Assembly (NCBI GenBank): GCA_023398105.1
Contig: JAEWST010000105.1
Span: 1 to 64,000 of the forward strand
DNA length: 64,000 nucleotides
Direction: 5' to 3'
From: Bacillota bacterium
GTDB lineage: Bacteria > Bacillota > Clostridia > Acetivibrionales > DSM-1351
In this document: piece after piece, positions 25,542 to 35,723 of the stretch
Position numbering within the stretch: the first letter of the stretch is position 1
Layout of the letters: each line of letters starts with the position of its first letter
Position numbers and translations under genes: made by a program
Notes under the pieces: model-generated
What the model was told of the DNA's origin: nothing
Seen by the model: only the letters and a program-made list of their open reading frames with translations
The model's database searches: none

Positions 25542-27878
25542 GTGCTATTCCATAAATACAGCGATCCTGCAAATTTCAGATTCCCAGAGGGAAGCAATGA
25601 AAATCCAGTTATTATTAATAACAAAGACTATACCTTTAATGTAAAAGATCTTGGTACCAATGTCTTTAAGCTAAGTATCCATAATAAAGATTGGCAGTAC
25701 ACTAGCCAAGCTGTTTATTCGGAAGAGATCTTTGCACAGACAAAATCAACCTCTGCCTTTGAACTAGGTCAAAATGGGTATTGGCAAATTTTACAGGGAA
25801 ACAGTCCATGTCTTCAAGCACGCTCTCAGAGTGCCTTTGGTATTTGTGGGACAAAATGGATTTTTTGCCTGGAGAAGAAACGTGATATGTATTTTTACGG
25901 GATGGGTGAAAAAAATATTGGAATGGAACGCTCTGGTAAGAAAGTTAATTATTGGAACACTGATGTTTTATGGGACTTTAACTATGAACAGGTGGAGACT
26001 CAGGAAACAGATCCCATGTATGTATCTATCCCATATTTATTGATAAAACAAAAGGATGTTTGCATAGGAATTTTAATAGATAATCCTTACACTGCTTTTA
26101 TGTCTACGCCCAAAAGAGACTGTAATAAATCTGAAGAGAAGAATGACTTCTATTTTGGTAGCCGAAACGGACAGCCAGTCATCTATTTCATTGTTGGCGA
26201 TTCTGTAGCAACTGTCACAAGAAACCTCCAGAAACTTTGCGGAGTAACATCGCGCCCGCCACTTTGGGCTCTGGGATATCATCAATGCCGCTGGGGATAT
26301 AAATCCTATGAAGATTTGGATTTTCTTGACGAACAGTTTAATCGCTACAAAATCCCTTGTGACGGTTTGTGGCTGGATATTGACTATATGTGCGGTTATC
26401 GTCTATTCAAACTTGATACAAGTAATTTTTCGGATCCTAATGTGCAGATTGGAAAGTTGTTAGAAAAAAATCGGCATATTGTACCTATTCTAGATCCTGG
26501 AGTAAAGTTTGAATCTGGCTATGATGTTTACGAAGATGGAAAGAAAAAGGATGTCTACTGCAAAACTCCGGAGGGACTCTCCTACATTGGTTATGCGTGG
26601 CCTGGTGAAACTGTGTTTCCGGATTTTTCTCTGGAGGAAGTACGCAAATGGTGGGCGGAGCAGGTTGTCCGTTTTCTAGAATACGGTTTTTCTGGCGTAT
26701 GGTTAGATATGAATGATCCATCTACTGGACATATAGAATATGATGATATGCTCTTCCAGCATGGTCAATGGTCTCATGAGGCTTTTCACAACCAGTATGC
26801 ACTTGGTATGCAGAAAGCAACGTATGACGGTTTTCTAACAGCTAGGCCTCAGCTCAGACCCTTTATCATATCCAGAAGCGGATTCATTTCCACAAGTAGA
26901 TTCAGTGCCATCTGGACAGGTGACAATTTCTCTAATTTTCACCATATGAAGAACTCTATTCAGATCACTCTCAATCTAGGACTCTCTGGTGTACCCTTTA
27001 ACGGCCCGGATGTTCCAGGGTTCTGTAAAGACGCTAGCAAAGAACTTGCTGAATATTGGTATAAACTGGGTTTTCTTTTCCCCTTTTTCCGAAATCATGC
27101 CACCCATGATGCCAGGGAACAGGAACCTTGGGTCTTTGGACCGCAAAAAACAAATATAATCCAGCATTATATCAGACTACGTTATAAACTCCTGCCCTAC
27201 CTATATAATCTCTTCATAGAGCAGGAGGAAAAGGGAGATCCTATTCTGCGTCCACTGTTTTATGAATTCGCAAAAGATCCTGAAAACCGACTAGATGAGA
27301 TAGATGATCAATTCATGGTAGGTTCGGCAATCCTGCAAGCTCCCTTTACCTGCCCGTCACCAATCAGGTCTGTGTGCTTACCAGAAGGAAAATGGTTTCA
27401 TGTGCTAGCTAACACTTGGGTAACTGGTGGACAAGATTTGATTGTTCAGCAAAGCCAAACAGGCACTCCCCTTTTCTTTCGAGATAACAGTATCATCCCG
27501 ATGCAGGTGGGTGAACGGACTACTAACGGCAACACTTTGGATCACATGGAAATACATATCTTTTTGAGCAAGCAAAACGGGGGAAAAGCTGTTTATACCT
27601 ATCAGTTTGATGACGGTCTCACCTTTTCCTACAGGCAGGGAAAGGCTAGCCAATTTACCATAAATGCAGAGGTGCTGGAAGAGACCTTGGAAATAGCCAT
27701 ATCAAATCCAAAGATGCAGTATAAACAGTGCCGCATGGTTTTTTGTATCTACAGCCCCTTTACCAAAGTGCTGTGTAACTATAATGGTAAGCAGAAAGCT
27801 CTTGTTCTACAGGAGAAGAGGTGGTACTGTGCTGGTTCAGAATTGACAGCGTATCAAAGTGATGAGATACAAATATGA
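25542..27878 (+). CDS. Glycoside hydrolase family 31 alpha-glucosidase
   Basis: 778 residues with the GH31 barrel: GYHQCRWGY, DGLWLDIDYMCGY, GVWLDMNDPS (catalytic nucleophile Asp) and IWTGDNFSNF (acid/base Asp), preceded by a beta-sandwich N-domain and followed by the proximal and distal C-terminal domains. There is no signal peptide, so it is probably cytoplasmic, acting on imported alpha-glucosides. It starts at GTG 25542 with AAGGAGG. A weak TTGACT at 25448 and an inverted pair GTTTGAC/GTCAAAC lie upstream and may be regulatory. Its higher GC content and catabolic function mark it as an island unrelated to the flanking biosynthetic genes. Confidence 0.9.
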   Translation: MLFHKYSDPANFRFPEGSNENPVIINNKDYTFNVKDLGTNVFKLSIHNKDWQYTSQAVYSEEIFAQTKSTSAFELGQNGYWQILQGNSPCLQARSQSAFGICGTKWIFCLEKKRDMYFYGMGEKNIGMERSGKKVNYWNTDVLWDFNYEQVETQETDPMYVSIPYLLIKQKDVCIGILIDNPYTAFMSTPKRDCNKSEEKNDFYFGSRNGQPVIYFIVGDSVATVTRNLQKLCGVTSRPPLWALGYHQCRWGYKSYEDLDFLDEQFNRYKIPCDGLWLDIDYMCGYRLFKLDTSNFSDPNVQIGKLLEKNRHIVPILDPGVKFESGYDVYEDGKKKDVYCKTPEGLSYIGYAWPGETVFPDFSLEEVRKWWAEQVVRFLEYGFSGVWLDMNDPSTGHIEYDDMLFQHGQWSHEAFHNQYALGMQKATYDGFLTARPQLRPFIISRSGFISTSRFSAIWTGDNFSNFHHMKNSIQITLNLGLSGVPFNGPDVPGFCKDASKELAEYWYKLGFLFPFFRNHATHDAREQEPWVFGPQKTNIIQHYIRLRYKLLPYLYNLFIEQEEKGDPILRPLFYEFAKDPENRLDEIDDQFMVGSAILQAPFTCPSPIRSVCLPEGKWFHVLANTWVTGGQDLIVQQSQTGTPLFFRDNSIIPMQVGERTTNGNTLDHMEIHIFLSKQNGGKAVYTYQFDDGLTFSYRQGKASQFTINAEVLEETLEIAISNPKMQYKQCRMVFCIYSPFTKVLCNYNGKQKALVLQEKRWYCAGSELTAYQSDEIQI

Positions 27879-27952
27879 TATCAAGCAAATTCTTCTTGAC
27901 CAGTGATTTCATGTGTATTATTTATTTAGTTAGATAAAATGGACGAATAAAC

Positions 27953-28130
27953 ATGAGACAACAATAAACAGAAGAATTTAAGCGAGGTGTAGTAAGATAT
28001 TACTTAGAGTTTTAAGTTTTAGGGACATTAACAGATAAGTAAAGTGAAATATCAACAAAAGGCTCAGGTAATTTTCAAAGGGATGGTGCAAATAGCAATA
28101 TTAAGCCGATACGTTAGGGATTGACAGAGG
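27953..28130 (+). pseudogene. Decayed IS3-type transposase orfA
   Basis: The frame reads MRQQ, stop, TEEFKRGVVRYYLE, then later KGSGNFQRDGAN after two more stops. This matches the start (YTEEFKREAVRYYLES) and the GSGN region of IS3-family OrfA helix-turn-helix proteins. No orfB or terminal repeats remain. The rest of 27879-28479 shows no intact gene, only scattered stop-rich sequence. Confidence 0.6.
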
Positions 28131-28479
28131 CAAAATAGTACTATATTATTAACGAGTCTTAGAGTCATAGAGTTTGACAGTAAGAGAACAGGAAAATCTC
28201 TTAAATCTTTGTAGATAGTGGCTTTTAAGGATCTGATTTTTAAGAATTAATGAATAGTGTTTTTTGAAATACTTGCAAAAATTGCAGTTGTTACAATTTT
28301 GCATCCAAGCAGTGCGATGTATAGCAAAGGTTTATCCTAAAGACATTGCACATATTTAAAAAAGTTAACACGGAAATTCGCTAATGATAAGCTTTTAACT
28401 GGTGTTAAGGAAGTTTTAACTGGTGTAGAAAATAGAAAATTGCTCTATAGAATAATGAGTTATTTAAAGGGGACTTGAT

Positions 28480-29781
28480 ATGATAAATAATGTTATAGTT
28501 AATAAATTGGGTAAAGTTGTTATATGGGGATGTGGTATACTAGGTGTTACAAATTTAGTCTACTTAACTAAAGTAGGTTATAAATGTCTAGGAATCGATA
28601 CGAATCAAAATAGGCTTCATGAACTAGAAGCAAAAAGATACTCTATTAATTCAGATACTGAAGTTCTAAATTACTATCAGCAACCTGAATATCATGTTGA
28701 ACTTTCTAATGACTTTCATGACGCACTCAATGAATTATGTCATATACACTTTATCTGTATACCAACTGAAAAAAATGGTAGTCCGTGTAGCGATATTTTT
28801 TATGATGTAGTAGATAAGATCTTATCAGTAAAGAGAGATACCCCTATTCTAATAGTAATAGAATCTACTATAGAACCCAATTGGCTTGATTCAGTACATA
28901 GAAAGATCGAATCACTCAATTTGACAATTGGAGAAGATGTGTTAATAGCAACAGGTCCAAGAAGGGATCTTTTTGGGGAGGAAAGCTTTTCACTTAGGAA
29001 TACAAATAGAGTTATCGGCGGTGATAGCGACTATACAATAGGCTTGATGAAGCTCTTATATGGACAGTATTGTGACAAATTGGTAATCGCCAAGAATAAT
29101 AAATATGCAATGCTATCAAAGATTGTAGAAAATACCTATCGGTTCCTTGACTTAACTTTTACTAACATGCTAAGTGATTGCTTAGTAGATCTTGATATGG
29201 TACATACTTTAGAATTAGCAGGGACTAAGTGGAATATGAATACATACCATTCTTCTTTAGGCATAGGTGGTTACTGTGTTCCATTGGCTCCACTTTATTT
29301 AGGCAATGAAATAGAAGCTTTACATAATGGTGAACTTACTATATTAAACCAATTCTTAGAGTATAATAATAATCATACAAATAACCAATATAAGACTATA
29401 AAGACCCTGTTGAGCGGTGCTAAAAAAGTAGCAGTGTTGGGTATTTCTTATATTGCTAATGTAAAAGTATTGTCGGGAGCTGTGAGTCATAAAATCATAA
29501 ATAACCTTATTGAGGATAATTTCACAGTTGGCATTCATGATCCTTTTGTAAGTGAAGAAGAGGTTAGTAAGCTGTTTAGTAATTGTCAATATATCAATTA
29601 TCCCAACTCCTTAAATGAATATGATGCTGTTATTGTAATGGTAGCTCATGACTGCTATAAAAATGATATAAGAAAAAATTTAAAACCATCATGTATAATA
29701 ATAGATAACTTAGGTGTATTAGCAGATTATCAATACCCTAATTATTATGAAATTGGAAGGGGGAAAATTGTTGAATCATAA
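28480..29781 (+). CDS. UDP-sugar dehydrogenase family protein (UDPGDH/WecC-like)
   Basis: 433 residues. An N-terminal Rossmann site, VVIWGCGILGVTNLVYL, is followed by FICIPTEKNGSP and VIESTIEPNW, and GPRRDLFGEE in the linker. The catalytic Cys is in GIGGYCVPLAP, and a second Rossmann-like domain follows (VAVLGISYIANVKVLSGA). Such enzymes oxidise the C6 hydroxyl of UDP-hexoses to uronates in two NAD steps. Some usual residues (KNTYRDL-type, here IVENTYRFLDL) are conservatively changed. The next gene starts inside its last codons. It opens the 28-37 kb sugar-tailoring set. Confidence 0.85.
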   Translation: MINNVIVNKLGKVVIWGCGILGVTNLVYLTKVGYKCLGIDTNQNRLHELEAKRYSINSDTEVLNYYQQPEYHVELSNDFHDALNELCHIHFICIPTEKNGSPCSDIFYDVVDKILSVKRDTPILIVIESTIEPNWLDSVHRKIESLNLTIGEDVLIATGPRRDLFGEESFSLRNTNRVIGGDSDYTIGLMKLLYGQYCDKLVIAKNNKYAMLSKIVENTYRFLDLTFTNMLSDCLVDLDMVHTLELAGTKWNMNTYHSSLGIGGYCVPLAPLYLGNEIEALHNGELTILNQFLEYNNNHTNNQYKTIKTLLSGAKKVAVLGISYIANVKVLSGAVSHKIINNLIEDNFTVGIHDPFVSEEEVSKLFSNCQYINYPNSLNEYDAVIVMVAHDCYKNDIRKNLKPSCIIIDNLGVLADYQYPNYYEIGRGKIVES

Positions 29782-31393
29782 TGAATACAACTTTAGTTTA
29801 TTAGAAACTGAATGCGATGGTAATATATTTAAAAAGAATATTGATCAATTTAATAAGCAACTATGTGTATTAATTTATAGTCCATATTTTCAATTTGATA
29901 TTGAAACTTATAGGAAAAAATTAAATGACTTAAGTGTTAATATTTGTGAGTTATATATTACAAATCAATTAAGTAATATTGAATTTGACATTCCCATAAT
30001 AATTGCACTTTATGACAGAAATGAAGATATTCTTATACTCATAAGAGATCAACTAGGAATAATACCCCTTTATTGGACTCTTTATAATAATAATCTTGAA
30101 TATAGTATTTCTGCGAAATCATTAGTTAAACAAAAATTATGTTCAAATATAATAAATGTACAAACTATCGATCTATTTCTAACTTGTCAGTATATACCAG
30201 GATCGCGCACAATATGGAAAGATATAAATAGATTACCTGCAGGACATGTACTAATAAAGAATTTTAGGAAAGATACTTTAAATATAAATAAATATTGGGA
30301 TCTAAACTTTAAAGATGAGAATCATGGTAATTATGATATCCAAAGTACTTTACTATTAAATTGTAATAATTATCCCAATGTTAAGAGTCTGTCATTGTTG
30401 AGTGGTGGAATAGATTCATCTATTAATTTGGCAAATTTAGCAAAGTTAAATAGAGAAGTCGTTCCATTAACAGTAGCGTTTAAAGAAAATGAATTTGATG
30501 AGAGCGAAGTTGCTAGAAGATATTCTAAGCATTTAGGTTTCACTCATAAATCTGTTGAATTTAATAGTAGTGATTTATTTAACTTGGAGGATATGCTAAG
30601 ATCATTTGAAGAACCTTGTGGTGATCAAGCTGCTATGGCAACGTATATCGGTATAAATAAAGTTAACACAGGTGAGTATAATCTATTATATAGCGGTGAA
30701 GGTGGAGATGAACTATTTGGCTTCCCTAGAAGATTTAGTCAAGTAAAAAATGAAAATCCACAAAATAATTCAGATATCTTAACGACTTATATTAAGAGTT
30801 TAGAGTATTTGAATACTGACTTAAGATTCTCTCTATATAATGAAGATATGAAGAAATATATAGATAAAGAACACTTATTTGATATGTTTAATGATTTAAT
30901 TGAACAATCTAATGCGGATAGTGTAGTAAGCAAGTTAGCATATATTCAGTATAAAACGTGGTTAGTTGATTGTGTAATTGCAAAGGATAGATATGCAGCA
31001 AAAGCTAACAATATGGTAGCTTGTTTTCCTCTTCTCAGTAAAAACACTGTTAATAGCATGTTGAGTTTAATAAAAAATGATGCCTGCGAAAAACTTGAAG
31101 AAAAAAGCTTTATAAAGTCTATTTACAAAACAATTTTACCTGATTATATACTTTCAAAGCCAAAGCATACCTTCGAAGTACCTGCGAAAAATTGGTTTGA
31201 TAATAAAGAATTTATCACAAACTTATTTGACAAAATATTTAGTAATAGTAATTTGCTGTGGGAGATTATTGATGTTAATAAAGTAAAAATATTACTCCAA
31301 GAACATATTGATAAAAAGAAGAATTATAGTCTTCAGTTATGGCAAATATTATCATTAGCATTATGGATAAAAAACAACGATATAAATATATAA
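29771..31393 (+). CDS. Asparagine-synthetase-like ATP-dependent amide ligase lacking Cys1
   Basis: About 540 residues. The N-terminal ~200 residues resemble the Ntn glutaminase fold (IIALYDRNEDILILIRDQLG, then LPAGHVL) but there is no Cys at position 2, so ammonia release from glutamine is unlikely. The synthetase domain has the PP-loop SLLSGGIDSSINL, SGEGGDELFGFPRRF, and a late AKDRYAAKANNM. This combination is known from beta-lactam synthetases and dedicated amide-forming enzymes, which adenylate a carboxylate and join it to an amine. The start is probably TTG 29771 behind GGAAGGGGG; an upstream ATG at 29747 lacks such a site. It overlaps the dehydrogenase gene. Confidence 0.72.
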   Translation: MNHNEYNFSLLETECDGNIFKKNIDQFNKQLCVLIYSPYFQFDIETYRKKLNDLSVNICELYITNQLSNIEFDIPIIIALYDRNEDILILIRDQLGIIPLYWTLYNNNLEYSISAKSLVKQKLCSNIINVQTIDLFLTCQYIPGSRTIWKDINRLPAGHVLIKNFRKDTLNINKYWDLNFKDENHGNYDIQSTLLLNCNNYPNVKSLSLLSGGIDSSINLANLAKLNREVVPLTVAFKENEFDESEVARRYSKHLGFTHKSVEFNSSDLFNLEDMLRSFEEPCGDQAAMATYIGINKVNTGEYNLLYSGEGGDELFGFPRRFSQVKNENPQNNSDILTTYIKSLEYLNTDLRFSLYNEDMKKYIDKEHLFDMFNDLIEQSNADSVVSKLAYIQYKTWLVDCVIAKDRYAAKANNMVACFPLLSKNTVNSMLSLIKNDACEKLEEKSFIKSIYKTILPDYILSKPKHTFEVPAKNWFDNKEFITNLFDKIFSNSNLLWEIIDVNKVKILLQEHIDKKKNYSLQLWQILSLALWIKNNDINI

Positions 31394-31466
31394 TGACATA
31401 AATATAAATTTATGTAAGAAAGAAGATAAACCTTAAATAAAATAAATAGGTTAAGGTGGTGAACAA

Positions 31467-32099
31467 ATGTTTAAAAATGATATTTTTGGTAGTAGTGTAT
31501 TATTTATATGTGCACATCCTGATGATGCAGAAATATGTGTTGGAGGCACAATAAAAAAGCTGGTCAATTCCGCTAGAGAGGTAAATGTAGTGATTTTTTC
31601 TCTATCTGAACCGAGAGATAAAAGAATATCAGAACTACAAAAGGGGTTAGAGATTCTTAATGTTAATTATGAAATTATTGAGGGGAATCATGAACAAGTA
31701 GCTGACATGGAAATGAAAAATATAGTATATTATACTGATTATATTATTGACAAATATCGCCCGACCTCTGTTATAACTCATTTCTATTTAGATACACATT
31801 TGGATCATAGATTATTATCAGATGGTGTAATATCTACATCGAGGAACAGACAATTCAATTTACTTTTTATGAATAGTGCAAGTATACATGCGTATCAAAA
31901 AGTTGAATTCAATTATAATCTGTTAGTAGATATATCTGAGGAAATAGAATATAAGTATAATTCGATTAAGTGTCATACATCGCAAAAAAATGTAATTGAA
32001 AGTATTGATGCATTTAGAGACAGAGATTCGTATTATGGTTCTATTTGCAAAACAAAATATGCTGAAGCATATATTCTGGCAAAGTACTGCTATAAATAA
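31467..32099 (+). CDS. PIG-L/LmbE-family deacetylase
   Basis: 210 residues. The zinc-binding motif AHPDDAEICVGGT near the N-terminus and HLDHRL later are diagnostic of the N-acetylglucosaminyl deacetylase family (as in MshB, BshB, BtrD). It would remove an N-acetyl group from an amino-sugar conjugate. It has a good ribosome-binding site (AAGGTGGTG). Together with the GT4 gene two places downstream it recalls the glycosyltransferase/deacetylase pairs that install a free amino sugar. Confidence 0.85.
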   Translation: MFKNDIFGSSVLFICAHPDDAEICVGGTIKKLVNSAREVNVVIFSLSEPRDKRISELQKGLEILNVNYEIIEGNHEQVADMEMKNIVYYTDYIIDKYRPTSVITHFYLDTHLDHRLLSDGVISTSRNRQFNLLFMNSASIHAYQKVEFNYNLLVDISEEIEYKYNSIKCHTSQKNVIESIDAFRDRDSYYGSICKTKYAEAYILAKYCYK

Positions 32100-32161
32100 A
32101 AGCTCTACATCTTATTTGAGTGTATATGCGTAAGTCCGTTAAAACTATGAAGGAGTAATTT

Positions 32162-32971
32162 ATGAGATTAAAATTTCCTGCAAAGGTTCATATTGAACTG
32201 ACTAATAAATGTAATTTAAATTGTTCTTTTTGTCCACGAAAATATATTAGAGATGACAATGATTTTATCTCAGTTGATTTATGGAAGAAATTGATACAAG
32301 AATGTAGTAAGCACAAATCAACGGTTATGCCTTTTTGGAGAGGGGAATCATTGCTTCATCCAAGATTCAGTGAGTTAATTGATTATGCTGCTAGTAATAA
32401 TGTAGATATGGAATTGGCGACGAACGGAAACTTAATTAGTGAAGAAAATGTAAGTTCATTAATGAAGATGAAAATTGTTTCGATAAGTATTCATAATGAA
32501 AAATCATTTGAAAAAGCTATATGGCTTGCGAAACAAAAAAATAAAGAATATCCTCTCATTCAAATATCATTTGTAAGTAATGAATCCACAGTGAGCACAA
32601 TTATGAATGAAGTAATAAACAATAGTAAATTATATGCTAATTTGTTCAATCGAGTACGATTATATGAGGAACATACTGTTGATGGTGTATTTGGAGCAAA
32701 CTTAACAAAGAAGGACGAATTAAGAAAATTTTGTAGTAAGTTAAACGGGCTATTAGTTGTTTCTGCTAACGGTTTTGTCAGCAGATGTACATATTTATGG
32801 GAATGTGAAGATGGTTTTAATGCTAATAATTCTTCACTTTATGAAATTTGGAATAGTGAAGAATATTTAAACATTAGTCATAATTATCCTGATAAAAGGT
32901 GCGACAATTGTGATCAATGGAATGGTGCAACAAATGGTGAAATATTTGATCTTCATAGTGAGAATCAATAA
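32162..32971 (+). CDS. Radical SAM protein with SPASM/twitch-like C-terminus
   Basis: 269 residues. CNLNCSFCPRKY places the cluster cysteines at about 17, 21 and 24. The C-terminus has additional cysteines (in SRCTYLWEC and RCDNCDQW) likely binding an auxiliary Fe-S cluster, as in SPASM/twitch enzymes such as BtrN and peptide-modifying maturases. It may oxidise or epimerise a sugar or amino-acid intermediate; the function is not established. Start supported by AAGGAG. It is about 60 bases after the deacetylase. Confidence 0.78.
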   Translation: MRLKFPAKVHIELTNKCNLNCSFCPRKYIRDDNDFISVDLWKKLIQECSKHKSTVMPFWRGESLLHPRFSELIDYAASNNVDMELATNGNLISEENVSSLMKMKIVSISIHNEKSFEKAIWLAKQKNKEYPLIQISFVSNESTVSTIMNEVINNSKLYANLFNRVRLYEEHTVDGVFGANLTKKDELRKFCSKLNGLLVVSANGFVSRCTYLWECEDGFNANNSSLYEIWNSEEYLNISHNYPDKRCDNCDQWNGATNGEIFDLHSENQ

Positions 32972-33060
32972 GGAGCTAAGCTCATTTGATATGAAGACAA
33001 ATCATCAATATATACATCATATAGTATTTTTGTAGATTTATGAGTGATGGGGGGGTTATT

Positions 33061-34284
33061 TTGAAGAAAAAGTATAATATATTAATGTTCACACCCGATT
33101 ATCCACCAGTATATGGGGGTATAGGCACCCATGTACATAATCTTTGTAAATATTTAAGCAATTATGGATGCAATATTTTAGTTCTAGTTGCGAGATTTTT
33201 AGGTCAGAATACTAGCATAAATTTTAATAACAATAGTTTTTATGAATATAAAGATAATGAAATAACTGTTGTTGAATTTGATATAGGGACAGATACATTT
33301 TTACACAGAATGTATGAAAACAATGTATGTGCACAGAGTGAAGAGTTTTTTGCGTTTAGTAATGTAAATCATAATTATTTATTATTAAAGTATGTGCTTG
33401 AATATTTTGATTCAAAAAAAGTAAATATGGAATTTGATTTAATACATATGCATGATGCTTATCATGCTGTTGTGTCAAACATTTTAAAAAAGATATATAA
33501 TGTACCACTAGTTGTTACTTTACATTCTATGAACACCGGCTCAAATAGCTTAATTGATAACTTTAGACGTTTTAGTCTCTATAATGCGGATATGTCTGTT
33601 TTTGTAAGCGATAGCTTAAAGCAAAAGGCTATTGAAAGATATAGTATTAATAATACAGATCATTGCAAAGTAGTATATAATGGTGTTGAAATTAATGAAG
33701 ATATAAATACACAAAATAAAAATAATAAAAGTATAAAAGGTTCTAATCGAATTGTTTTTTGTGGTAGATTAGCACCTGTAAAAGGTGTTGATATTTTATT
33801 AAAAGCATTTCATATATTATATGAAAAAGTAGAAGAAGCAGAACTAGTAATTATTGGGGATGGTATATCAAAAGATGAACTTAAATTAATGTGTATAGAG
33901 CAAAACATATCAGATAGAGTCCATTTTGTGGGCAACATAGATAATACTGAAGTTCGGAATTATTTCAGAAATTCAGACATCGTTGCAGTTCCAAGTAGAG
34001 AGGAACCCTTTGGATTAGTGGCAATAGAGGCAATGTCTGAAAAGGCTTGTGTTGTATGTTCAAATGTTGGAGGATTAGGGGAAATAGTAAAATCGGGTTA
34101 CAATGGCATGCTATTTGAAAATGAAAATTATACCCAATTGGCTGACATGTTGATAGAATTAATTAATAATAAAGAATTAAGATTTAAGTTAGCTGAAAAT
34201 GGATTTAAAGAAGCTAATAATTATAGTTGGCATAAAGCTAGCGAAAAAATATATTCGTATTATAAGGAGTTAATAGAAAACTAA
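33061..34284 (+). CDS. Glycosyltransferase family 4
   Basis: 407 residues with the GT-B fold: N-terminal PPVYGGIGTHVHNL, C-terminal FCGRLAPVKGVDILLKAF and the EPFGLVAIEAMS (E-x7-E) motif that binds the nucleotide-sugar. A retaining transferase using UDP-GlcNAc or similar is likely. TTG 33061, directly behind a GGGGGG run, is preferred to ATG 33040, which has no ribosome-binding site. Near the PIG-L deacetylase gene, suggesting transfer then deacetylation of GlcNAc. Confidence 0.85.
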   Translation: MKKKYNILMFTPDYPPVYGGIGTHVHNLCKYLSNYGCNILVLVARFLGQNTSINFNNNSFYEYKDNEITVVEFDIGTDTFLHRMYENNVCAQSEEFFAFSNVNHNYLLLKYVLEYFDSKKVNMEFDLIHMHDAYHAVVSNILKKIYNVPLVVTLHSMNTGSNSLIDNFRRFSLYNADMSVFVSDSLKQKAIERYSINNTDHCKVVYNGVEINEDINTQNKNNKSIKGSNRIVFCGRLAPVKGVDILLKAFHILYEKVEEAELVIIGDGISKDELKLMCIEQNISDRVHFVGNIDNTEVRNYFRNSDIVAVPSREEPFGLVAIEAMSEKACVVCSNVGGLGEIVKSGYNGMLFENENYTQLADMLIELINNKELRFKLAENGFKEANNYSWHKASEKIYSYYKELIEN

Positions 34285-34396
34285 TTCCATATAGAGTATT
34301 TTAAAATATCATTTATAAAGATAGTAGATATATTAAATAAAAATCAATCCTGCTAATGGGGGAACACATATTTTGAATAACAATGGAGGTATCCAT

Positions 34397-35599
34397 ATGC
34401 GTAAGATAGCTTTTTCACCACCAGATATGTCTGAAAACGAAATTAATGGGGTAGCTGATGTACTTCGTTCTGGTTGGATTACAACAGGCCCAAATACTAA
34501 AAAATTTGAAGAGGAAATTGCAAAATATTGTAATAGAGACAAAGCAACATGTCTTAACTCTGCATCAGCCGCACTTGAAATAACATTGCGATTATTAGGT
34601 ATCGGAGCTGGAGATGAAGTTATTGTTCCAGCGTATACATACACAGCAACAGCTAGTGTCGTTGATCATGTCGGTGCTAAAATTATTATGATTGATAATG
34701 CCATTGATTCATATGAGATGGATTATGAGCAAGTATCGGATGCCATTACAGAACGAACAAAGGCGATTATAGCGGTTGATCTTGCAGGTGTGATATGTGA
34801 TTTTAAAAAGATATTTTCCGCTGTAGAGTCAAAAAAATCTATATTTAAACCATCAGGAAAGCTTCAGTCTTCTATGGGTAGAGTAGCAGTGATTACTGAT
34901 TCAGCTCATGCTTTCGGAGCTTCTCAAAACGGAAAAATGTCTGGAGAAATTGCCGATTTCACCACATTTTCCTTCCATGCGGTCAAAAATTTAACTACTG
35001 CCGAAGGCGGTGCTGTTACATGGAAAGATATTGATGGAATAGATAACGATTTTATATATAGACAATATCGAACCTTGTCTTTGCATGGTCAATCAAAAGA
35101 TGCGTTTAAAAAAAGCTCATGCTCATGGGAATATGATATTATTTATCCCGCTTATAAATGTAATATGACTGATATAACTGCGGCTATTGGACTAAAACAA
35201 CTTGAGCGTTTTCCGAAAATGCTTGCTCGTCGTAAAGAAATAATCACAAAATATGACAATGCTTTTAAAGAATTTGGTATTAAAATTTTAGAACATTATG
35301 GAGCTGAGTTTTCATCAAGTGGACATTTGTATTTAACGAGAATCCCTAATATCACAAAAGAACAACGTAATGATATTATTATTGAAATGAGTGAATACGG
35401 TATTGATACAAATGTGCATTATAAACCACTACCTATGATGACTGCTTACATAAATCTAGGCTTTGACATTAAGAATTATCCGAATGCATATAAGCAATTT
35501 GAAAATGAAATAACATTACCTTTATATTCGTTACTAACTGATGATGATGTAGACTATATTATTGACAGATATTCTTATGTATTAAAGAAATTACTGTGA
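34397..35599 (+). CDS. DegT/DnrJ/EryC1/StrS sugar aminotransferase
   Basis: 400 residues with textbook features: GWITTGPNTKKFEEEIA, LNSASAALEITL, VIVPAYTYTATASV, ITDSAHAFGA (PLP-binding Asp) and FSFHAVKNLTTAEGGAV (Schiff-base Lys). It would aminate a keto-sugar nucleotide using glutamate or glutamine. ATG 34397 is chosen behind GGAGG at 34385-34389. A strong terminator follows, so this gene ends the transcription unit starting near 28480. Confidence 0.9.
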   Translation: MRKIAFSPPDMSENEINGVADVLRSGWITTGPNTKKFEEEIAKYCNRDKATCLNSASAALEITLRLLGIGAGDEVIVPAYTYTATASVVDHVGAKIIMIDNAIDSYEMDYEQVSDAITERTKAIIAVDLAGVICDFKKIFSAVESKKSIFKPSGKLQSSMGRVAVITDSAHAFGASQNGKMSGEIADFTTFSFHAVKNLTTAEGGAVTWKDIDGIDNDFIYRQYRTLSLHGQSKDAFKKSSCSWEYDIIYPAYKCNMTDITAAIGLKQLERFPKMLARRKEIITKYDNAFKEFGIKILEHYGAEFSSSGHLYLTRIPNITKEQRNDIIIEMSEYGIDTNVHYKPLPMMTAYINLGFDIKNYPNAYKQFENEITLPLYSLLTDDDVDYIIDRYSYVLKKLL

Positions 35600-35633
35600 T
35601 ACCTGCTAGGTGTGCCATTAACTACAACATAAA

Positions 35634-35684
35634 AGCATCTATTTGCCGTGGGTCACTGCGGCAATGGATGCTGGTCTTTTTATT
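35634..35684 (+). terminator. Rho-independent terminator after the sugar aminotransferase
   Basis: AGCATCT-ATTTGCCG pairs with CGGCAAT-GGATGCT (one bulged T, one wobble), loop of about ten bases, followed by a T-rich run at 35676-35684. Confidence 0.85.
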
Positions 35685-35723
35685 TTCTAAGTATAGAAGC
35701 CCGAAGCCCATTAAGGAGGAATT

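Noticed and set aside
20000..26000. Luciferase subunits luxA/luxB near luxEDC
   Set aside because: All neighbouring frames are accounted for by other families, and no TIM-barrel monooxygenase is seen.
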